This document shows, one piece after another, positions 5,454 to 10,850 of a DNA stretch of 10,850 bases (within the stretch, counting starts at the first letter, position 1; every line of letters begins with the position of its first letter). The position numbers and the translations under genes are program-made. The stretch is from the NCBI GenBank assembly GCA_016789295.1, contig JAEUQL010000085.1:1-10850 (forward strand), given 5' to 3'. The notes beneath the pieces are model-generated. The model was not told where the DNA came from. It worked only from the letters and a program-made list of their open reading frames with translations, and searched no databases. The stretch comes from Blastocatellia bacterium. GTDB lineage: Bacteria; Acidobacteriota; Blastocatellia; Chloracidobacteriales; JADJPF01.

Positions 5454-6266
5454 TCTCTCAAAGCTGACAGGATAACATGAAGTAGCACCTCTAAAATAAC
5501 TTCTTTTCACTTGAATAGGTATATATCTAGGGAGCTGTTCATCTATAACATCATAATAGAACTTGAAATGATCAATATTAGCCATTTCTTGTGGTGGAAG
5601 GTTAGTTATTGAAACAAAATAATCAACATCATCTTGCGCTGTTAGGCTTATTGGCTCTGCCAAACCTTCTATTGTTAATAACTGCTCATTAGTCAAATCT
5701 ATCTTGTTTGCTGGCTTTGCAATCTGACGAAGGAAAGGCAAAGAACTTTTCCCATCCAAACTTATAAACTTCACCATCTCATCACTGAGCTTGGATGAGA
5801 AGAATATTCCACTATTGAAGTGTATCTTTCCATAGAAATTGTCTTTAATTCTTAGTTTTCTCTTGTAAAGATCTCTCTCCATATCGAGAGTCCAATCAAA
5901 ATCTCTCTCATCGCTCGCTTGTCCATTCAATGCTCTATAAACAGACGGTCTAAATAGCTTTGAGCTAGCATTACTTTTGACAGAAACGTTGACAGTTCTT
6001 TTCAACTGTTCACCTCGTAGTCTTGCTATTTCTCTTTTCTCTCCTGCTATTACTTTGTAAACAGTTATTTCTGGTGTGTGGTGATGAGCATTGAGTATTC
6101 CAACACTGACTCTGTTACCATTTCCCGTAAACAGACCCATCATTCCATCAAATTCAAAAGTTACAGTCGATACTACTTGTGAAGAAGAAGCTTTGCTCAA
6201 TTTTGAGCTAGAAAGAATTGAAGTAACTATCAAGAAGACAAGCACTAAAAGCAGAGGCTTTCTCAT
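5439..6266 (-). CDS. Secreted protein of unknown function
   Basis: From ATG 6266 the product has 275 residues and starts with a signal peptide: MRKP, a hydrophobic run LLLVLVFLIVTSIL, then a polar SSSKLSKASS region. It is therefore exported. A frame open further upstream (to 6395) is rejected because it would bury this signal peptide. AAGG (6273-6276) lies six bases before ATG 6266. The mature part opens with a beta-rich block, TFEFDGMMGLFTGNGNRVSVG, followed by ILNAHHHTPEITV, a start I associate with uncharacterised bacterial proteins. The triple His is a possible metal site, but no catalytic motif is clear. The gene converges on the ZAS-TM-TPR gene and overlaps it by 15 bp. An extended -10 lies upstream at 6310-6318. 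Confidence 0.75.
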   Translation of the reverse strand: MRKPLLLVLVFLIVTSILSSSKLSKASSSQVVSTVTFEFDGMMGLFTGNGNRVSVGILNAHHHTPEITVYKVIAGEKREIARLRGEQLKRTVNVSVKSNASSKLFRPSVYRALNGQASDERDFDWTLDMERDLYKRKLRIKDNFYGKIHFNSGIFFSSKLSDEMVKFISLDGKSSLPFLRQIAKPANKIDLTNEQLLTIEGLAEPISLTAQDDVDYFVSITNLPPQEMANIDHFKFYYDVIDEQLPRYIPIQVKRSYFRGATSCYPVSFERSSLD

Positions 6267-6309
6267 TTTGCACCTTGTAGACAACAAAAAATCGAAAAGT
6301 TTTCCACAA

Positions 6310-6318
6310 ATAATATCA
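6310..6318 (-). promoter_or_regulatory. Extended -10 promoter for the 5439-6266 gene
   Basis: On the minus strand the sequence TGATATTAT matches an extended -10 (TGnTATAAT) with one mismatch, about 45 bases before ATG 6266. A TTGGTC sequence lies upstream at non-ideal spacing (14 bp). Confidence 0.35.
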
Positions 6319-6342
6319 TATAACCTCTTGACCAAGATCGAT

Positions 6343-6515
6343 TCATTGAGCCAGAACAAAAAATAAGACAATCGCAGGCTTATCTCTATTGTCAACTATC
6401 AGAAAATAGTTCTGTTGTTCTACCAGCCAAGCTTTGAACAGCTCCAAGATCTCTTCTGGTAAAGAAACTGATCTCTTATTCTATCGTCCAAGTTGTTATC
6501 TCTTTTGGTAATGAA
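6343..6515 (-). pseudogene. Eroded C-terminal remnant of an Rpn/DUF4351 gene
   Basis: Between two genes, the minus strand encodes a fragment reading NKRSVSLPEEILELFKAWLV, then EQQNYF, ending at TGA 6343-6345. Its start matches the DUF4351 tail of the intact nuclease (NKRFASLPTEVEEG) in protein and DNA: GGTAAAGAA, then ATCTCTT, then TTC occur in both on the plus strand. A second partial copy of the same small motif lies 49 bp further on (6449-6466 versus 6498-6515) in another frame. No start codon or catalytic domain remains. The short match could be chance, but location and orientation beside the intact gene support a relic. Confidence 0.4.
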
Positions 6516-6573
6516 GTAGAAAATAATTTAGGACTATCAAAATAACTATCACTTTTTATAAAAAAAACGACAT

Positions 6574-6642
6574 ATGAAAACCAACAAGAAGCTGGAAGAA
6601 TTGAAAGAAGTTTTGCAATATGTTGATAGAGGCTCTCGATAG
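6574..6642 (+). CDS. Possible 22-residue small ORF
   Basis: An ATG-to-TAG frame encodes MKTNKKLEELKEVLQYVDRG and two more residues, a charged, probably helical peptide. There is no Shine-Dalgarno sequence; an A-rich run precedes it. Its last codons lie in the stem of the hairpin at 6629-6648. It may be a microprotein, a relic of a larger gene, or chance. Confidence 0.2.
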   Translation: MKTNKKLEELKEVLQYVDRGSR

Positions 6643-6648
6643 AGCCTC
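6629..6648 (-). terminator. Hairpin after the Rpn gene, terminator-like
   Basis: GAGGCTCT (6629-6636) and AGAGCCTC (6641-6648) form a perfect 8-bp GC-rich stem with a 4-nt loop, six bases after the stop of the minus-strand nuclease gene. The minus side lacks a T-run, so termination may be weak. On the plus side a T5 run follows a few bases later (6657-6661). Confidence 0.55.
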
Positions 6649-6653
6649 ACTAT

Positions 6654-7628
6654 TTACTTTTTGAGCCAAGTCAGAACGTCATCAATGTTAGTAAAGTCAA
6701 AGATGGCTTCAGCAAGAGATCCAAGGCCATCAAGGTCTAGTTTGTTAACACCTTCTTCTACTTCTGTCGGTAAAGAAGCAAATCTCTTGTTCAAGAGCTT
6801 CAATAGCACTTCCTTTTCACCTTCTAACTTGCCTTGTTCAATACCCTGTTCAATACCTTGTTGCATCCAACTAGTAACTATTTCCATAACATCCTTTCTT
6901 ATACCAGGCTCATACTCTTCCAGTATCGCCTGAAATTCTTTCTCTTCTTCTTTGTTTAACTTCAAGTATGTGTCTACAAAACCTGAAAGTATCCTGAGTT
7001 TTTCTGGTTTGAGCTTTAGGCTGGTTATTATCCTCAAACACTCTGCCTTTACCTTTACCCTGTCTGATGCATCTATATTCATCTTTGTCATCAATGCCGG
7101 GGTGATTGGGTTGCTTGTTTTAAGATAATCTTTCCAATAGAACTTGTTCAACTGTATCACCGTGTAGCTAAACTTCAAGACTTCTTTATCTGGAAAACTT
7201 AGGTTGTAGCTGCTTTGCCTATCGCTCTTTGGAGATTCAAAAGAGAACAGTGCTATAGGATAGACAGGCAAGTCGTTCTGTATGTGAAACAGTGCAAAGT
7301 ACTTGAACATCCTCTTTGGAAACATAGGTCTATCCTGAGCTTGATTTTCAAGGTGTATGAGAAAGTGGACATCTGTAGACTTGAACTTAGCCTTGACCAG
7401 CAAATCCCCTTCACACTTCTCTCCATCAAATGGGTCAGTGAAAATCTCTTTGTCAATAAATTCTATAGATTCTTTGTCGAGATATTTCAACACTTCGGGT
7501 AGAAACATCTCTATGAACTCCACAAAGAAATTCTTCAACAGCATTTTGAATATTGCATCGTGACTGGTTGTCTCTTTCTTTTCTTCCTTCTCTTCCTTCT
7601 CTTTCTCATTACTACTTGTTTGGCTCAT
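6654..7628 (-). CDS. Rpn-family PD-(D/E)XK nuclease / putative transposase with DUF4351 tail
   Basis: The product has 324 residues. A Lys/Glu-rich head (1-20) is followed by HDAIFKMLLKNFFVEFIE, the typical start of Rpn/YhgA-like proteins. The PD-(D/E)XK core is visible as EGDLLVK (D75) and LIHLENQ (E94-x-Q96), the family's D...ExQ catalytic set, so the nuclease looks intact. Next come a helical middle part and a variable GIEQGIEQGKLEG repeat (about 255-267). The C-terminal DUF4351 (about 279-324, NKRFASLP-E to WLKK) is common in cyanobacterial and related proteins. Rpn proteins cut DNA and promote RecA-independent recombination in E. coli; roles in defence or mobility are debated. GGAG lies 10 nt before the ATG. 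A paralogue cut by the window edge lies at 1-131 in the same orientation, and a probable relic at 6343-6515. Confidence 0.92.
   Translation of the reverse strand: MSQTSSNEKEKEEKEEKKETTSHDAIFKMLLKNFFVEFIEMFLPEVLKYLDKESIEFIDKEIFTDPFDGEKCEGDLLVKAKFKSTDVHFLIHLENQAQDRPMFPKRMFKYFALFHIQNDLPVYPIALFSFESPKSDRQSSYNLSFPDKEVLKFSYTVIQLNKFYWKDYLKTSNPITPALMTKMNIDASDRVKVKAECLRIITSLKLKPEKLRILSGFVDTYLKLNKEEEKEFQAILEEYEPGIRKDVMEIVTSWMQQGIEQGIEQGKLEGEKEVLLKLLNKRFASLPTEVEEGVNKLDLDGLGSLAEAIFDFTNIDDVLTWLKK
6835..6866 (-). repeat. 12-bp tandem repeat coding IEQG
   Basis: The coding sequence of the nuclease repeats a 12-bp unit for Ile-Glu-Gln-Gly twice, with a third partial unit on each side. Such slippage-prone QG repeats are common before DUF4351 and vary in number between family members. 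Confidence 0.6.
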
Positions 7629-7648
7629 CTATCATACACTCCATTACT

Positions 7649-7687
7649 TTAGAAATACCTTTATACATAGATAGACGCATTTTTTTT
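7649..7687 (-). promoter_or_regulatory. 5' flank block shared with the partial Rpn gene; possible promoter
   Basis: This is the counterpart of 151-187. On the minus strand TATAAA (7660-7665) lies about 35 nt before ATG 7628 and could be a -10. The -35 is unclear. Conservation beyond the coding region between two paralogues favours function or recent common origin. Confidence 0.4.
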
Positions 7688-7689
7688 TA

Positions 7690-7850
7690 CTCTTCTGACT
7701 AGATTTTTCCGGGTTTTGAAAGAAATTTTTGATGACTCGCACTTTATATAGAATGCTTGATCTCTTGATGGAGTGTTTAGGCTGGAGAAAACAGCTTAGA
7801 AAGATAGATTTTCTGATTTTGCGTGAGACGGATCTGTTTAAATGCAAGAA
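7690..7850. other. Intergenic DNA without a supported gene
   Basis: The stretch between the nuclease's 5' flank and the amylase terminator has one 67-codon minus-strand frame. It has a composition unlike a protein (many Lys/Ser/Cys), no ribosome site, and overlaps the flank shared by both Rpn copies. Weak similarity to 185-245 continues to about 7740; beyond that I see nothing. Confidence 0.5.
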
Positions 7851-7889
7851 AAAAACCTGCTCAACAATCTAATTATTAAGCAGGTTTTT
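7845..7889. terminator. Near-symmetrical Rho-independent terminator
   Basis: AAAAACCTGCT (7851-7861) is the exact reverse complement of AGCAGGTTTTT (7879-7889). The A-run on the left and T-run on the right give a U-tract in both directions. Its main client is the amylase gene on the minus strand, whose stop lies about 16 bp before it. Confidence 0.9.
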
Positions 7890-7906
7890 AAATAGCTTAG
7901 CTATTT
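7890..7906. repeat. Small hairpin overlapping the amylase stop
   Basis: AAATAGC and GCTATTT form a perfect 7-bp stem with loop TTA, overlapping the TAA stop of the amylase and lying next to the main terminator. It may assist termination or protect the 3' end of the mRNA. Confidence 0.45.
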
Positions 7907-10850
7907 AACGCAGGAAAGCACCATCTATACCTATCTTCCCAGGACCATTTAGAACATAGATACCTGCAGAACTACCTGCAACAGTAAAGGTAATACTACC
8001 ATTTGTTACTGTTACTGTTCTTCCTGTTACTGCATCCTTGTAAGTTCCATTTCTGACACCGCTAACAGTGAATGTTTGCGAACCACCCATTGTTAGACCT
8101 ACAACAGCATAAGACTCACCATTATTGTAATCACGCACAAACTGTATACCGCTTCCAAATTCATTGACGTGACTCATAGGAGCTTTTTGCAAAGCAGGTA
8201 CAGTCTTACGAATTAGGTTGAGGCGTTGTATGTGCTTAAACATTTCATGGTTTTTAGTAGCAGTTATATTTTCTGGCAAAAGACGATCACCAAAGTATGC
8301 TCTACCAGTTGTGTCTATAGTGTCTGTTGCACCATCGATATCAGCTTTTGCTCCACGCATAAACTGTATCTCTGTACCATAGTAGAGACAAGGAATGCCG
8401 CGCACAGTCCAGAGAAGATTGAGCGAAGCAGCTAACATCCAACTTTCGCCGTTGTATCTGTACTTGAAGTCATTGTCCGGCCCTACATCGTGATTATCTA
8501 AGAAAGTAACCAGTTTTGTAGCATCACCATAGACCCAATCCATAGCAAATATACCACCTATGCCAGAGAACGAGCCACGTGATATGTTGTCACGGAATGT
8601 ACTAAAAAGTGAGAAATCGAGTACAGAAAATCCACTGTCACCACCAGCGTTTGGATTTCTTGGATCGTTTGTCAAACGTGTATACCACCAAGGACGAATT
8701 GAGCTAGGACCATTGTCACCTCCTAGATCACCCCAACCAGTACCTTTAACAAGGTTTTCTCCAAAGACAAAGAGATTTGGTTTTCTGGCTTTGAAAGCAT
8801 TCACATACTCTAAAAGGTTGCCTCTTTCAACGTGCTTGACAGTGTCAATGCGTAGAGCATCAACTCCCATATCGATGTAGCGATTGAAAGCGTTTATAAG
8901 ATACTCTTTGACTACTGGGTGCTCTGTATTGAGATCCATTGTGTCACCAGCCATATGTTTCTGCTGTAATGCAGTGGGATTTTCCCAATCTCCACCAGCC
9001 ATAAAACCAGATTGGTGATACCAAGTTGGGTTTAGGTTATTAACATCTGTTCCAAAGAAACGATTTGGATCGTAGTTTAGACCGACGGTCTGGCCTGTTT
9101 TTGGATCTATCAATGGTGCAGTTCCTAATGGGTCTGAGGTCTGCCGCTCTCTAAACCAGAGTGGGGCAACAGGGTTGTCATTATCCTCATAGAAAGGGAA
9201 CCTGCTGGTGTCGTAGTTTCCTAGATGGTTAGTATAAGGTGGGGTAAAGACAACACCACTCTTTCTGAAGTACTTGTGAGGTAGTCTATCGATCCAGACC
9301 TTGTTACGGATTCCATAGTTTGAGCTGTGATTGATTACTATATCAAGAACAATTTTCAAGCCTTTTGCGTGTGCTGCATTGATGAGGTCTTGGAACGTAG
9401 CACCTGAAGACTCTAGTCTTGGATCGACCTTTGTAAAGTCGTAGGCATGGTAGCCGTGATAGTCAAGACCACTTCTATTCTCTACAACAGGCGTTATCCA
9501 GATAGCTGTAAAGCCCAGATCTTTTATGTAGTCGAGTTGCTGGATCAAGCCTTTGAAGTCACCTCTCCAGTGTGGATCACCAATCTTGATCCTATCTCTG
9601 TTATAGAAGTTATTGTTTGGATCGCCATCAAAGAACCTTGTTGTGAGCAAAAAGTATATAGTCTCTTCTCTGAAATCGTTTCCAGAGACTACAGTATTTG
9701 AAACAGTCACATTTACACTTGTGCTTGTTTTGCTATTTCCTGCTTCGTCAAAAGCTTTTGCAGTCAAAGAGAATGAGCCATTTGTAACACTTCTGCTGTT
9801 CCAGGCTATTGAATATGGTGAAGCACTGCTTGAACCTATCAACGAACCATTTGCAAAAAATTCTACTCTTGCTACAGCTACATTGTCGCTTGCATTTGCT
9901 GAGATATTTACAGTGTTACTCAAAGTTGCACCAGTAGCAGGAGCAGAAAGACTAACAGTTGGCGCAGTTGTGTCAGCTACGGTTGGGTTAGAAGAGTAGA
10001 TAACACCATTTTTAACCCACAATTCACTTAGAGTAGACTTGTAGTTTGCATTATTATTGTTGTCCCAGGTTCCTGCATTGTTGTTGAAAACAAAATCCAG
10101 ATTTGTTGTTCCTGACATCACAATACCAGTTTTTACCCACCAACCAGCACCTTCACTCGTTGCAGGGGTTCCTGGCACAGCAGTCCAACCAGCACCATTG
10201 TTGTAGTGTATATTGACCGCAGACCAATCTGTTCTGTAGTAGTGGACTGTTTTTGTCACTACCGTATTGTTTACAGAGACGTTGACGGCAGCACTTGTGG
10301 TGGAATTTCCGGCTGCGTCATAAGCTTTTGCAGTGATGGCCTTTGCTCCATTAGACACTGCAGTGCTATTCCAGCTTGCAGAAAAAGGAGCTGTTGTATC
10401 TGTACCAATAAGTGTTCCAGCAACAAAAAACTCTACCTTTGACACACCTATATTGTCAGCAGCATTAGCCGTTATATCTATTGTGGCAGAAATGTTTGCA
10501 TTTGCAGTAGGTGATGAAATGGTGACTGTTGGGGGTGTTGTGTCAGATGGTGCACCGCCCCATGGCCATACATCTATAGTTTGACCTGCTGTTGCAACTG
10601 TGTTGGCTCCAGGTGCCCAGGTAGTATCATTGATCAACGCTTTGAACTCGAAACTTCCTGTAAGCTGGTCTGTCTGATAGACCCATATATTCCCTGCTGT
10701 CCAGGTTGCTAGTCTTCCAACACTCCATGACAAAGGTGCTTGGTTACCTCTGATGTAGATAGAGTTACCGTAACCTACGTCATGGTGTACTCTGATTGTA
10801 GTTGTAGCTCCATATCCAACTACTACATTAAGCAGAACTAAAAAAATAAC
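7905..10850 (-). CDS. Secreted multimodular GH13 alpha-amylase (5' end beyond window)
   Basis: The frame is open from the window edge to TAA 7905, 981 residues plus a few missing. The edge encodes VIFLVLLNVVVGYGA, a signal-peptide core, so the enzyme is exported. The modules, numbered from the first visible residue, are as follows. About 16-99 is a starch-binding-like module (TTTIRVHHDVGYGNSIYIRG, later FEFKALIND-TW). About 106-195 is an Ig-like domain. About 199-290 is CBM25/26-like (NIHYNNGAGW, FVFNNNAGTWDNN). About 297-387 is a second Ig-like domain. From about 391 comes the GH13 barrel, then a beta-rich domain C. All GH13 regions are present: DIVINH (503-508), LRIDTVKH with nucleophile D669, FGEN with acid/base E698, and LDNHD with D788. 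The predicted activity is hydrolysis of alpha-1,4-glucans; the binding modules suggest granular starch or glycogen. By eye its GC content is higher than that of neighbouring genes. Confidence 0.93.
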   Translation of the reverse strand, partial: VIFLVLLNVVVGYGATTTIRVHHDVGYGNSIYIRGNQAPLSWSVGRLATWTAGNIWVYQTDQLTGSFEFKALINDTTWAPGANTVATAGQTIDVWPWGGAPSDTTPPTVTISSPTANANISATIDITANAADNIGVSKVEFFVAGTLIGTDTTAPFSASWNSTAVSNGAKAITAKAYDAAGNSTTSAAVNVSVNNTVVTKTVHYYRTDWSAVNIHYNNGAGWTAVPGTPATSEGAGWWVKTGIVMSGTTNLDFVFNNNAGTWDNNNNANYKSTLSELWVKNGVIYSSNPTVADTTAPTVSLSAPATGATLSNTVNISANASDNVAVARVEFFANGSLIGSSSASPYSIAWNSRSVTNGSFSLTAKAFDEAGNSKTSTSVNVTVSNTVVSGNDFREETIYFLLTTRFFDGDPNNNFYNRDRIKIGDPHWRGDFKGLIQQLDYIKDLGFTAIWITPVVENRSGLDYHGYHAYDFTKVDPRLESSGATFQDLINAAHAKGLKIVLDIVINHSSNYGIRNKVWIDRLPHKYFRKSGVVFTPPYTNHLGNYDTSRFPFYEDNDNPVAPLWFRERQTSDPLGTAPLIDPKTGQTVGLNYDPNRFFGTDVNNLNPTWYHQSGFMAGGDWENPTALQQKHMAGDTMDLNTEHPVVKEYLINAFNRYIDMGVDALRIDTVKHVERGNLLEYVNAFKARKPNLFVFGENLVKGTGWGDLGGDNGPSSIRPWWYTRLTNDPRNPNAGGDSGFSVLDFSLFSTFRDNISRGSFSGIGGIFAMDWVYGDATKLVTFLDNHDVGPDNDFKYRYNGESWMLAASLNLLWTVRGIPCLYYGTEIQFMRGAKADIDGATDTIDTTGRAYFGDRLLPENITATKNHEMFKHIQRLNLIRKTVPALQKAPMSHVNEFGSGIQFVRDYNNGESYAVVGLTMGGSQTFTVSGVRNGTYKDAVTGRTVTVTNGSITFTVAGSSAGIYVLNGPGKIGIDGAFLR

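Noticed and set aside
6267..6395. N-terminal extension of the secreted protein to ATG 6395
   Set aside because: It would bury a standard signal peptide, and ATG 6266 has its own AAGG site; the extension overlaps the putative DUF4351 relic.
1..7740. Classical transposon bounded by the two Rpn genes
   Set aside because: No terminal inverted repeats or target duplications are visible, and the left copy is cut by the window edge.
7644..7847. 67-codon minus-strand ORF between nuclease and amylase
   Set aside because: Unusual composition, no ribosome site, and it overlaps the shared Rpn 5' flank.
9613..10584. Plus-strand ORFs opposite the amylase
   Set aside because: They mirror the repetitive Ig-like coding sequence on the minus strand and have no start signals.
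7905..10733. Amylase starting at TTG 10733
   Set aside because: The frame stays open to the window edge, and the extra 39 codons encode a signal-peptide core and the first strands of the N-terminal module, so the real start is further upstream.

Overview
The window is AT-rich bacterial DNA using the standard code, with Shine-Dalgarno sites, intrinsic terminators and secreted proteins. No rRNA, tRNA, ribosomal protein or phage gene is present to fix the phylum. Rpn-like nucleases with a DUF4351 tail, a ZAS-like membrane protein and a multimodular secreted amylase suggest an environmental bacterium of the kind found among Cyanobacteria/Melainabacteria or Acidobacteriota (Blastocatellia). That placement is inference only.

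Left part (1-2325): the window opens inside the 5' end of a PD-(D/E)XK/Rpn-family nuclease gene on the minus strand (1-131). A long non-coding stretch follows. Its core (about 277-665) is a degenerate 21-bp repeat array that has expanded as three 106-bp higher-order copies, each holding a strong hairpin. Next come a small coiled-coil/basic-tail protein on the plus strand (793-1203) and a cluster of small unrecognised minus-strand genes (1368-2321) separated by two clear minus-strand terminators. The middle one of these, 1676-2022, looks broken: its reading frame resumes after a frameshift, contains two TAG codons and ends in an ATGA overlap with the next gene.

Middle part (2326-6653): an AT-rich leader of about 450 bp holds a good sigma-70-type promoter (2541-2569). 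It precedes a Cys-rich zinc-ribbon-like protein (start best placed at TTG 2776) and a 757-residue single-pass membrane protein. That protein has an N-terminal H-x3-C-x2-C (ZAS-like) motif, an acidic repeated linker, one membrane helix and TPR-like helical repeats. Its 3' end overlaps by 15 bp the end of a convergent gene for a secreted protein of unknown function (5439-6266, minus). Between that gene and the next lies what looks like the eroded C-terminal end of another Rpn/DUF4351 gene.

Right part (6654-10850): a full-length Rpn-family nuclease with DUF4351 (6654-7628, minus) is a paralogue of the partial gene at the left edge, and the two share their upstream region. A near-symmetrical terminator follows, then a large secreted GH13 alpha-amylase on the minus strand. 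Its modules are a starch-binding-like N-terminal module, an Ig-like domain, a CBM25/26-like module, a second Ig-like domain and the GH13 catalytic domain. Its frame is open to the window edge and the edge encodes a signal-peptide-like core, so the true start lies just outside.

There is no obvious multi-gene pathway. The most unusual elements are the 21-bp/106-bp repeat array, the ZAS-TM-TPR protein without a visible sigma factor gene, and the traces of repeated Rpn gene duplication and decay.
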